In this document: positions 1-5,701 of the stretch, one piece after another
How positions within the stretch are numbered: position 1 is the stretch's first letter
How the letters are laid out: each line of letters begins with the position of its first letter
DNA from: an uncultured Bacteroidota bacterium
GTDB taxonomy: Bacteria; Bacteroidota; Bacteroidia; Bacteroidales; SZUA-534
Reading direction: 5' to 3'
DNA length: 6,940 nucleotides
NCBI GenBank assembly: GCA_937900725.1
Contig: CALCFP010000143.1
Span: 1-6,940, forward strand
Notes under the pieces: generated by a model
Databases searched by the model: none
Told to the model about the DNA's origin: nothing
Seen by the model: the letters and a program-made list of their open reading frames with translations, nothing else
Translations under genes and position numbers: made by a program

Positions 1-571
1 TTCATGCGGCCGCGAACTGTGCTGTTCCACCTGGATGAGCAATTTCGTGTCGGTGACAACCACCGCCGCACGCTATCAGGAACTATCGCCAAACCCGCAG
101 AAACTTGCCGGACAGTGCTGCAAACTGAAATGCTGCCTCAACTACGAGGTTGACTCATACATCGACGAACGCAAGGATTTTCCATCAACCGAGACACCTA
201 TCATAACCGAATCGGGTAAGGCTTACCATCAAAAAACCGACGTGTTCCGTCGTCTTATGTGGTACTCGCTTGGCGATTCCAACGGTGTGGATTTTATTCC
301 AGTATCGGTTGAGAAAGTGAAGGAATACCTTGAGATGAACAAGCGTGGCATAAAGGTGCAACTTGAGGCACAATCAAGTGAAGATGGTGAGGACGAAGAG
401 TCAATCGACTTTTCACAAGTGGTAGGGCAAGACAGCCTGACACGTTTCGACTCATCAAAGAAGAAAAAGAAAAAGCACCGCAAGCCAAGCAACAGAGGAG
501 GTCACCAGCAAGAAAACAATGGTAACAACCAACAAGAGAACAACGGCAACAGCAATGAAGACAATGCGTGA
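1..571 (+). CDS. ricT: PSP1-domain protein, RicT-like (5' end missing)
   Basis: The reading frame is open from the left edge (first full codon at base 2), so the ATG at 35 is internal and about 189 C-terminal residues are visible. They begin with SCGRELCCSTW and continue to a second cysteine cluster, GQCCKLKCC, giving C-x4-CC, about 30 residues, then CC-x3-CC (visible residues 2, 7, 8, 39, 40, 44, 45). This pattern with the adjoining 'PQKLAGQ' and 'CLNYE' text is typical of PSP1 C-terminal domain proteins. In Bacillus the relative RicT (YaaT) shares iron-sulfur clusters with RicA and RicF and affects RNase Y-dependent mRNA processing; whether the Bacteroidales protein does the same is inference. 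The end is low-complexity: an acidic stretch, a run of six lysines, then a Gln/Asn-rich tail, probably disordered. The stop lies inside gldH, indicating co-transcription. Family confidence is high, function is not. Confidence 0.88.
   Translation, partial: SCGRELCCSTWMSNFVSVTTTAARYQELSPNPQKLAGQCCKLKCCLNYEVDSYIDERKDFPSTETPIITESGKAYHQKTDVFRRLMWYSLGDSNGVDFIPVSVEKVKEYLEMNKRGIKVQLEAQSSEDGEDEESIDFSQVVGQDSLTRFDSSKKKKKKHRKPSNRGGHQQENNGNNQQENNGNSNEDNA
506..553 (+). repeat. Two tandem 24-bp units encoding QQENNGN(N/S)
   Basis: Two adjacent eight-codon units at 506-529 and 530-553 encode QQENNGNN and QQENNGNS at the end of the PSP1-domain protein. The DNA copies differ mainly at third codon positions, so the peptide repeat has been kept or is an old duplication. 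It lies just upstream of the preferred gldH start. Confidence 0.6.
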
Positions 572-1022
572 CCTGTTGGCTTTACTGGCATTGGCAGCCA
601 TGTTTGCCTCATGTGGCAACGAGGCTTTCTACAGCCGATATGTGGACATGCCTGGCGAGCAGTGGAACCGTGACAGCGTGCTCCGTTTCGATGTTCCTGT
701 TGACGACTCTTTAGGAGCCTACAGCATATCGTTCTGTAATCGTATCACTGGGCAATACCAATACAGCAACATGTTCCTTTTCATCACCATTGTTGCTCCT
801 GACAAGTCGCACCAAACCGACACTTTGGAATGCATTCTGGCCAATAACAAGGGAAAGTGGCTTGGCAAGGGATTTGGCAACGTATGGTCGAACACCATAC
901 TCTACAAGCAAAATGTGGTTTTCCCAAAAAAGGGAAACTACACATTCTACATTGAACAGGCTATGCGCATTGAGAACCTTCCGCATGTTCTTGATGCAGG
1001 ACTCAAAATTGAAAAACAATAA
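555..1022 (+). CDS. gldH: GldH family lipoprotein
   Basis: From the ATG at 555 this encodes 155 residues beginning MKTMRDLLALLALAAMFASC: a short charged start, a hydrophobic segment, and a lipobox ending FASC with Cys20 as the lipidated residue. The mature part carries text typical of Bacteroidales GldH, including 'YSNMFLFI', 'DTLECILA', 'GKWLGKGFGN', 'FPKKGNYTFYIEQAMR' and a closing 'GLKIEK'. GldH was named as a gliding-motility lipoprotein in Flavobacterium, but homologues are widespread in non-gliding gut Bacteroidales, where the role is unclear. I expect a lipid-anchored envelope protein. An in-frame ATG at 519 would add 12 polar residues ahead of the signal peptide and deepen the overlap with the upstream gene to 53 bp. 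Starting at 555 (17-bp overlap) or 564 (8-bp overlap) gives a proper signal peptide; I chose 555. There is no Shine-Dalgarno sequence, so translational coupling is plausible. Confidence 0.87.
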   Translation: MKTMRDLLALLALAAMFASCGNEAFYSRYVDMPGEQWNRDSVLRFDVPVDDSLGAYSISFCNRITGQYQYSNMFLFITIVAPDKSHQTDTLECILANNKGKWLGKGFGNVWSNTILYKQNVVFPKKGNYTFYIEQAMRIENLPHVLDAGLKIEKQ

Positions 1023-1036
1023 TAAATAAACTTGAC

Positions 1037-1750
1037 GTGGGTAAGGGTAAACTTGCAAAATTCGCTGAAAACGAGACTTTTGAGAATGTCTTTCAGCCCG
1101 AAGTGAACGATTTTATGAATTTCACCCATCCGCTGAAGGGAAACTGGAACAAGGACGTGTTCAAGAACGACAATCCGATTGTGCTTGAACTTGGCTGTGG
1201 CAAAGGTGAATATACCGTAGGGCTTGGCCGTATGTTTCCTGACAGGAACTTCATCGGTGTTGACATAAAGGGCGCCCGCATCTGGACTGGCGCAAAGTCG
1301 TCGAACCTTGAACAAATGAAAAACGTGGCATTCCTACGTACCCGTATCGAGATTATTTCATCGTTCTTTGCAAAAAACGAAGTCAGCGAGATTTGGATTA
1401 CCTTCCCTGACCCGCAGATGAAAAAACGCCGTGCCAAAAAGCGCCTCACCTCAAGCCTTTTCCTGTCAATGTATCAAGGTCTGCTGGCCGATAACGGATG
1501 CATCAACCTAAAGACCGACAGTCGGTTCCTTTACCGTTATTCGTGCGAGGTGGCCAAACAGAACAGTCTGCAGATTGACCGCCAGACAGCCGACCTTTAC
1601 AACGAGCCTTGGCTCGACGACGTGCTTCAAATCAAGACATACTACGAGCAACTGCATATAGACGACGGCAACACCATTCATTACCTGAAATTCCGCCTTC
1701 CGCAAGGCAAGCAACTTGTTGAGCCTGATTTTGACGAGGAAATATTGTGA
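1037..1750 (+). CDS. trmB: tRNA (guanine(46)-N7)-methyltransferase TrmB
   Basis: This 237-residue protein uses S-adenosylmethionine to methylate N7 of G46 in the tRNA variable loop, in the cytoplasm. Residues 48-64 (IVLELGCGKGEYTVGLG) form the SAM-binding glycine-rich motif, followed by 'VDIKGARIWTGA' (75-86), where the acidic residue contacts SAM. The family signature is 'EIWITFPDPQMKKRR' (118-132), with the catalytic-region PDP and a basic stretch. 'LKTDSRFLY' (158-166) and the C-terminal 'TYYEQ...IHYLKFRLP' complete the family pattern. Bacteroidota versions have PDPQ where E. coli has PDPW. The start is GTG at 1037: translation from it gives MGKGKLAKFAENETF, matching the conserved N-terminus of Bacteroidales homologues as I remember it. 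The gene begins 14 bp after gldH with no terminator between, so it is probably the last gene of that operon, ending before the hairpin at 1875-1913. Confidence 0.95.
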   Translation: MGKGKLAKFAENETFENVFQPEVNDFMNFTHPLKGNWNKDVFKNDNPIVLELGCGKGEYTVGLGRMFPDRNFIGVDIKGARIWTGAKSSNLEQMKNVAFLRTRIEIISSFFAKNEVSEIWITFPDPQMKKRRAKKRLTSSLFLSMYQGLLADNGCINLKTDSRFLYRYSCEVAKQNSLQIDRQTADLYNEPWLDDVLQIKTYYEQLHIDDGNTIHYLKFRLPQGKQLVEPDFDEEIL

Positions 1751-1874
1751 TAATTAATAAAGGGTTTAAGCAAAATCAATTAGCAGTTTGGGAGAAAATA
1801 TCAGTGGAAACTGCCTTGAAATGGTAAGTTAAAAACACATTTGTTTCCAACAAATTATTCAATAAAAAAAACAA

Positions 1875-1913
1875 AAAAGCCGTTTTGAAGAATTTGCTTT
1901 CAAAACGGCTTTT
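1875..1913. terminator. Bidirectional rho-independent terminator between trmB and the convergent lipoprotein gene
   Basis: A perfect 15-bp inverted repeat pairs 1875-1889 (AAAAGCCGTTTTGAA) with 1899-1913, with a 9-base loop. The left arm sits in an A-rich tract (1863-1878) and the right arm ends in T residues, so the stem has a U-run when transcribed either way. It lies 125 bp after the trmB stop and 13 bp past the stop of the opposing gene. The rest of 1751-1925 is AT-rich and shows no other feature I can support. Confidence 0.85.
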
Positions 1914-1925
1914 AATCATTTCTTA

Positions 1926-3491
1926 TTATAGTTCAATATTCAAAATGTTTTCTGATGTAACAATGTTTTTGCCAGGCAATTTATATTCTATTTTTATTGG
2001 ATATACACCGTCAATGAGATATGGCAAATTATCAGTTCTTAAAAGTTTAATGGCCTTAGGAGGAAGTTCTCCATCATAATTGGCCAAATACAATTTTATT
2101 TTTTCAAAATCTTTGTTTATATAAACCATACAATTATAGTTGAAAGCACCATTACTTTTAACTTTATTCTTGCGACCGTTATTAATTTCATCATCTTTTA
2201 AAATTTCATCATTGTATAATACACCTATAGCGCAAACATTTTGTGACATTGGAGGATAATATTTACCCACTATGGACATTACGGCTTCATTTTCGTAAAT
2301 TAATGGGGCTATTTTTTCTTTGTACCATAAGCAATTATCATAATCAGGGGATAATTTCAAAAAACAATTAGCACTATTGTTAGAATATGAATATTCATAA
2401 AAGTCGAATGATTCTTCAGATATAGTGTTTTCCTCGAAATTTGCTATAAGACTATATACAGTACCTCTTACTTGAATTCCACCATACTTTTCAAAAGTAA
2501 AATTTTGTATTTTTTCGGTAAAGGAGTTGTATTTGCTTGTCCCAAAATCAATTTCAAAGATTACTTCTGGTACGGAAGGGTCTGTTTTTGAAGTATCTAT
2601 AGGCACGTTTACAAGAGAAAGGTGGTATATGGCATTGTTGGATAGATTCAAGTCTTCAACCTTGCAGTTTATTTCGCTACGGCCATTGTTAAGTTTGATT
2701 TTGGTGATATCAACTAATTGTGGTTGTCCGCCAGATGGCGTTATTTGAATTTTTTGTTCATATCCTTTTGCCTTAAATTCATTGAATAGATATGAATAGT
2801 CAAAGTCCAAAATCCAATAAGCCTCATCATATTCTTTTGGCAAGAAATTACGTTGTCTGTCAGCAGGATAGGCGTATTTGATATGTTCAGGATTAAACAG
2901 CAAAGGACGGGGTCCAGCAGAAAATTCCGAAACTTGTTCTTCAAAGTATTCGTTGCCGTCTTTGTCTTTGATTGCCACCCATTTGCCATCAATTTTTTGC
3001 TCAAACTTGACTTTTATGTAGACCTTGTAACTGACATTTTCTTCATAAGGTTCAACCATATTGAGCGTGCAGGTAAGGCTGTCGTTGCTTTTAGAAATAT
3101 TGCAGAGAACTGTTGATTCGTCTGCCTTTTTAAGGTTGAAATCTGCAATTGAAATCCTGAAAATGGATTTTGAGCCATTTGCCTCGTCAATGATTGTATC
3201 TGTGTTTATTGGCACATTGAATACGACTTGTGGCTTTTCAAAAACGTTAACGTTAGAGGATTTGTCAGTTGGTCCAAATTTGTCGATAACTGACTTTTCA
3301 AATGGAGTGCCTATAGCAACAATTGTAGCAGGGTTATCATCAATATTGTCTATTGAGTCAACTTTGGCAATGGTGTCGTTAGTAGGTTCCTTGTAAAGAG
3401 GGGGGTATGTTTCATCGTCATTGTCGCAACATAAAATATTCATTGCCAATGAAAACGCAATGAATCCCATAAACAGCCATTTTGCTTTCAT
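1926..3491 (-). CDS. Large secreted lipoprotein of unknown function, AT-rich
   Basis: I cannot name this 521-residue protein. The first 20 residues are MKAKWLFMGF then a hydrophobic stretch ending MNIL, followed by Cys21-Cys22 and an acidic run (DNDDE). This suggests a type II signal peptide; acidic residues just after the lipidated cysteine resemble Bacteroidota lipoprotein export signals, so cell-surface display is plausible. Residues 30-60 are a low-complexity linker rich in D, T and I. About 85-195 and 225-320 have the alternating hydrophobic pattern of beta-sandwich or Ig-like domains. Two stretches, 'YAYPADRQRNF' (206-216) and 'GTSKYNSFTEK' (317-327), look like motifs I recall from Bacteroidales surface proteins, not checked. 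No catalytic motif, transmembrane helix or T9SS C-terminal signal is evident. The 3' half of the gene is strikingly AT-rich. It is flanked by a terminator and a repeat-rich gap and looks monocistronic. Real gene: very likely; function: unknown. Confidence 0.85.
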   Translation of the reverse strand: MKAKWLFMGFIAFSLAMNILCCDNDDETYPPLYKEPTNDTIAKVDSIDNIDDNPATIVAIGTPFEKSVIDKFGPTDKSSNVNVFEKPQVVFNVPINTDTIIDEANGSKSIFRISIADFNLKKADESTVLCNISKSNDSLTCTLNMVEPYEENVSYKVYIKVKFEQKIDGKWVAIKDKDGNEYFEEQVSEFSAGPRPLLFNPEHIKYAYPADRQRNFLPKEYDEAYWILDFDYSYLFNEFKAKGYEQKIQITPSGGQPQLVDITKIKLNNGRSEINCKVEDLNLSNNAIYHLSLVNVPIDTSKTDPSVPEVIFEIDFGTSKYNSFTEKIQNFTFEKYGGIQVRGTVYSLIANFEENTISEESFDFYEYSYSNNSANCFLKLSPDYDNCLWYKEKIAPLIYENEAVMSIVGKYYPPMSQNVCAIGVLYNDEILKDDEINNGRKNKVKSNGAFNYNCMVYINKDFEKIKLYLANYDGELPPKAIKLLRTDNLPYLIDGVYPIKIEYKLPGKNIVTSENILNIEL

Positions 3492-3596
3492 AATGAGAGT
3501 TGTTAGAAGTGTACTTATTACAATATTAATTCTTTTTTCCAGAATATTTTTTCTTTTTTAGTAAAGACGAAAGGTGACGTCACTACTGCTTTTCAA

Positions 3597-3620
3597 CCTT
3601 CAACAGCGTCAGCGTTTCAA
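3597..3620. repeat. 24-bp direct repeat, copy 1 (CCTTCAACAGCGTCAGCG...)
   Basis: The 24 bases beginning CCTTCAACAGCGTCAGCG and ending TTTCAA match 3833-3856 at 23 positions; the one difference is AGCG here versus AACG there. Confidence 0.8.
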
Positions 3621-3644
3621 CCTTAAACCTTCAACTTTACCCAA
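3615..3644. repeat. 30-bp direct repeat, copy 1
   Basis: This copy reads TTTCAACCTTAAACCTTCAA and then CTTTACCCAA. It is identical over all 30 bases to 3760-3789, offset by 145 bp. The two copies bracket the GC-rich hairpin at 3700-3721. It directly follows the first 24-bp repeat copy and shares its last six bases. Confidence 0.85.
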
Positions 3645-3699
3645 AACTCAACCTCTAAACTTCTCGACCTCTCGACAATTACATAGTTGCAATACAATC

Positions 3700-3721
3700 G
3701 GACGCCGCACACGCGACGTCC
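3700..3721. repeat. GC-rich REP-like hairpin
   Basis: G3700-C3708 can pair with G3713-C3721 around a four-base ACAC loop: eight pairs and one C/A mismatch (3705/3716). The arms are GGACGCCGC and GCGACGTCC. It is an isolated GC-rich island in AT-rich surroundings, followed by CTACAGCGGG rather than a T-run, so it does not look like an intrinsic terminator. It resembles the dispersed palindromic repeats found between Bacteroidota genes, though one copy cannot prove that. Confidence 0.55.
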
Positions 3722-3759
3722 CTACAGCGGGAATTTTCTAAATCTCTACACAATTCAAC

Positions 3760-3789
3760 TTTCAACCTTAAACCTTCAACTTTACCCAA
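3760..3789. repeat. 30-bp direct repeat, copy 2
   Basis: Exact second copy of the 30-base unit at 3615-3644. The sequence diverges immediately after the shared CCCAA: the first copy continues into AACTC, this one into CACCGGGC. Confidence 0.85.
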
Positions 3790-3794
3790 CACCG

Positions 3795-3821
3795 GGCACT
3801 AGGTTCCAGGCACTAGGCACT
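3795..3821. repeat. GGCACTAGG short tandem repeat
   Basis: GGCACTAGG occurs at 3795-3803 and 3809-3817, a 14-bp period, and a partial third element (GGCACT) follows at 3816-3821. It lies between the second 30-bp repeat copy and the second 24-bp copy. Confidence 0.6.
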
Positions 3822-3832
3822 TAAAAATTAAA

Positions 3833-3856
3833 CCTTCAACAACGTCAGCGTTTCAA
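3833..3856. repeat. 24-bp direct repeat, copy 2
   Basis: Second copy of the 24-base unit at 3597-3620 with a single G-to-A difference. It ends 15 bp from the hflX stop codon, so the two copies nearly mark the outer limits of the repeat island. Confidence 0.8.
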
Positions 3857-3870
3857 ACTTCAATTTTAAA

Positions 3871-5088
3871 CTATTGCTCTTCCTCGAATGTGTCAAACAG
3901 AAAATTGTTGTAAGGATAGCGTTCGGCGTGGATTGCCTTGGCTTTTTCATAAATGAGGTTGCGGAACTCGTCAATGTTGACGTGCTCGGTGGCTGAAATG
4001 AAGATGCACGGCAGGTTGCATTTTGCTATCCACGATTTCTTCAGTTCGTCAAGCGAAATGTTCTGCCTTGTTGCCGGCGTCAGGTCGTCAGCATCCTGTG
4101 GCACGTATTTGTAGTTGTCAACCTTGTTGAATACCACGTAAGTTGGTATGAATTGTGCGCCAATCTCCTGCAATGTCTTGTTAACAACGTTTATCTGTTC
4201 CTCAAAATTGGGGTGCGAAATATCCACCACGTGAAGCAGAATGTCGGCCTCTCGAACCTCGTCTAGTGTCGACTTGAACGATTCCACAAGGTCGTGGGGC
4301 AGTTTGCGGATGAATCCGACGGTGTCGGACAGCAGGAACGGCAGATTCTCAATTACAACTTTCCTTACAGTGGTGTCTAGTGTGGCAAACAGTTTGTTTT
4401 CGGCAAACACTTCGCTCTTGCTCAGCATGTTCATTATTGTAGATTTTCCCACATTGGTGTAGCCTACAAGCGCAATGCGGACCATCTGGCCACGGTTTTT
4501 GCGTTGGGTGGCCATTTGCTTGTCTATCTTTCCTAACTGTTCCTTTAGGTGCGAAATCTTGTCGAGTATGATGCGACGGTCGGTTTCAATCTGTGTCTCG
4601 CCCGGGCCGCGCATGCCGATGCCGCCACGTTGACGTTCAAGGTGTGTCCACATACGAGTCAAGCGAGGTAGAAGATATTGATATTGAGCAAGTTCGACTT
4701 GAACTTTTGCGTGAGCCGTACGAGCACGTTGGGCAAAAATGTCAAGTATCAGGTTTGTACGGTCGAGTACGCGGGCCTTGAACATATTCTCAAGATTTCG
4801 AAGTTGGGTTGGCGTCAGTTCGTCGTCGAAAATTACAAGATTGACATTGTTTGCCTCAACATATTCGGCCACCTCCTTAATCTTTCCTGAACCCAAAAAT
4901 GTGGCACCGTTGGGTCTGTCCATCTTCTGCGTGAAACGTTCTACAGGTATCGCTCCAGCAGTATCGGCCAAAAACGCCAGTTCGTCAAGATACTCGTTTA
5001 CCTTTTCCTCGTCCTGCTCCTGTGTGATGACGCCCACAAGCACTGCCGTCTCCCTGCGTTCCTCCCTGATTATGTTTATTCTGCCCAT
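3871..5088 (-). CDS. hflX: GTPase HflX
   Basis: This 405-residue protein is a ribosome-associated GTPase; characterised HflX proteins bind the 50S subunit and split stalled 70S ribosomes, notably under heat stress. The N-terminal HflX domain spans about residues 15-115, with 'FLGSGKI' (64-70) and 'LTPTQLRNLE' (91-100). A linker helix with 'DRTNLILDIFAQRARTAHAK' (109-128) leads to the glycine-rich signature 'RGGIGMRGPGETQIETDRR' (154-172). The G domain shows G1 GYTNVGKS (209-216), a G2-region threonine in 'FATLDTT' (234-240), G3 DTVGF (255-259), G4 NKVD (321-324) and G5 SAT (365-367). All nucleotide-binding motifs are intact, and the length is normal for the family. The ATG at 5088 is preceded by an A-rich leader (AAAAAG), usual in this phylum. 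It is transcribed divergently from the receiver gene and appears to be a single-gene unit. Confidence 0.97.
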   Translation of the reverse strand: MGRINIIREERRETAVLVGVITQEQDEEKVNEYLDELAFLADTAGAIPVERFTQKMDRPNGATFLGSGKIKEVAEYVEANNVNLVIFDDELTPTQLRNLENMFKARVLDRTNLILDIFAQRARTAHAKVQVELAQYQYLLPRLTRMWTHLERQRGGIGMRGPGETQIETDRRIILDKISHLKEQLGKIDKQMATQRKNRGQMVRIALVGYTNVGKSTIMNMLSKSEVFAENKLFATLDTTVRKVVIENLPFLLSDTVGFIRKLPHDLVESFKSTLDEVREADILLHVVDISHPNFEEQINVVNKTLQEIGAQFIPTYVVFNKVDNYKYVPQDADDLTPATRQNISLDELKKSWIAKCNLPCIFISATEHVNIDEFRNLIYEKAKAIHAERYPYNNFLFDTFEEEQ

Positions 5089-5122
5089 CTTTTTAAGTGT
5101 GTTCCGTTTTGAAAATCTTTAA

Positions 5123-5141
5123 TATCAGATTTTTATCAGAT
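5123..5141. repeat. TATCAGAT direct repeat, 11-bp spacing
   Basis: TATCAGAT occurs at 5123-5130 and 5134-5141, starts 11 bp apart, in the region shared by the hflX and receiver gene starts. If the promoter proposed at 5159-5166 is right, the repeats sit in the hflX 5' leader. They could be an operator with sites one helical turn apart, or chance in AT-rich DNA. Confidence 0.3.
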
Positions 5142-5158
5142 AAAAGACAAATATTGTG

Positions 5159-5166
5159 CAAATCTA
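5159..5166 (-). promoter_or_regulatory. Likely hflX -7 promoter element (TAGATTTG)
   Basis: Read on the - strand, 5166-5159 is TAGATTTG, an exact match to the Bacteroidota -7 consensus TAnnTTTG, 70 bp upstream of the hflX ATG. No clear -33 TTTG lies at the expected distance, which lowers confidence. For the opposite direction, TTAATTTG (5172-5179) and TACCTTTA (5180-5187) are one-mismatch -7 candidates for the receiver gene. Confidence 0.35.
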
Positions 5167-5212
5167 CAACTTTAATTTGTACCTTTAATAATTCATTATA
5201 ACCATCGAGCGA

Positions 5213-5593
5213 ATGGATACTTACGATTTTAGTGGCAAGACTATACTCATTGCCGAAGATGAGGACACCAATTTTTTGTTTTTGAAAGCGTTGATGCGCA
5301 AGACCAATGCCGAACTTGTATGGGCGCGCACTGGCCTGATGGCGATAGAAGCCGTTAAGAAAAACCCCAACATTCAACTGATATTGATGGATATGCGTAT
5401 GCCCGATATGGGCGGACTGGAAGCATCTGCCATAATAAAAAGAATGCATCCTGAAATCAAAATCATAGCACAGACGGCTTATGCTCTGGCGGGCGAAAAG
5501 GAAAAAATCCTTGATGCGGGTTGCGACAATTACGTGTCAAAGCCCATTGAGGGTAAGATGCTGTTGCAGATGATTGACGGGTATCTAAAATAA
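5213..5593 (+). CDS. Stand-alone response-regulator receiver protein
   Basis: The 126-residue product is a single CheY-like receiver domain with no output domain. The acidic Mg2+-binding cluster is E15-D16-E17 in 'ILIAEDED'. The phosphoacceptor is D60 in 'LILMDMRMPD', followed by the usual proline. The switch threonine is T88 in 'IIAQTAYA' and the conserved lysine is K110 in 'YVSKPI'. All key residues are present, so it should accept phosphate from a histidine kinase or phosphotransfer protein. The 'AQTAYALAGEKEKILDAGCDNY' text resembles receiver domains fused to Bacteroidota hybrid histidine kinases, so it may be a split-off or phosphorelay intermediate; that is inference. No kinase gene is in the window. 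The leader lacks a Shine-Dalgarno sequence. It is divergent from hflX and followed 53 bp later by a strong terminator, so it is probably monocistronic. Confidence 0.92.
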   Translation: MDTYDFSGKTILIAEDEDTNFLFLKALMRKTNAELVWARTGLMAIEAVKKNPNIQLILMDMRMPDMGGLEASAIIKRMHPEIKIIAQTAYALAGEKEKILDAGCDNYVSKPIEGKMLLQMIDGYLK

Positions 5594-5646
5594 AGTCAGC
5601 ATTTTCGAAATTTTAAGAAAACGGAATTTTATTACAATTTCAATAT

Positions 5647-5684
5647 AAAAGACAAGGCCCCGCAGTTGCGAGGCCTTGTCTTTT
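5647..5684. terminator. Bidirectional rho-independent terminator after the receiver gene
   Basis: AAAAGACAAGGCC (5647-5659) pairs perfectly with 5672-5684. The stem continues, after one C/A mismatch, with three more pairs (5661-5663 with 5668-5670) around an AGTT loop. Five T residues (5681-5685) follow on the + strand and four A residues precede it, so it can also stop transcription of the DUF349 gene, whose stop codon is 17 bp away. The rest of 5594-5701 shows nothing else. Confidence 0.9.
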
Positions 5685-5701
5685 TATAGATGATTCATTG
5701 T

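Larger units (their letters stand above)
3492..3870. other. 379-bp gene-free region with nested short repeats
   Basis: No reading frame of note crosses this stretch. The part next to the lipoprotein gene (3492-3560) is AT-rich and should hold that gene's promoter; the best -7 candidate on the - strand is TAATATTG at 3521-3528, one mismatch from TAnnTTTG, with no clear -33 element. From about 3591 to 3870 the sequence is built from CT-rich words such as CCTTCAAC, which occurs four times (3597, 3628, 3773, 3833), plus longer direct repeats and a GC-rich hairpin listed separately. The hflX stop codon closes the region at 3871, and I see no classical terminator for hflX here. Confidence 0.8.

Noticed and set aside
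519..554. Upstream ATG (519) as the gldH start
   Set aside because: It would add 12 polar residues before a good lipoprotein signal peptide and rests on the Asn-rich repeat of the overlapping gene.
35..571. ATG at 35 as the start of the PSP1-domain gene
   Set aside because: The frame is open to the left edge and the codons before 35 encode the conserved SCGRELCCSTW cysteine motif, so the gene begins upstream of the window.
1747..1827. 26-residue frame starting at GTG overlapping the trmB stop
   Set aside because: Too short, no recognisable similarity, unremarkable composition and no independent signal; likely chance before the terminator.
3574..3583. 10-bp palindrome GTGACGTCAC upstream of the lipoprotein gene
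   Set aside because: It is a perfect palindrome, but a single one of this length is not enough to call an operator and no other support is visible.
3597..3856. CRISPR-like array
   Set aside because: Repeats occur only twice each, differ in type, are irregularly spaced, and no cas gene is near.
4739..5122. 127-codon frame on the + strand opposite hflX
   Set aside because: It is an antisense shadow of a gene with all motifs intact; its serine-rich composition shows no domain.
5093..5449. 118-codon frame on the - strand across the receiver gene
   Set aside because: It overlaps the well-supported receiver domain on the other strand and has no recognisable motif or signal peptide.
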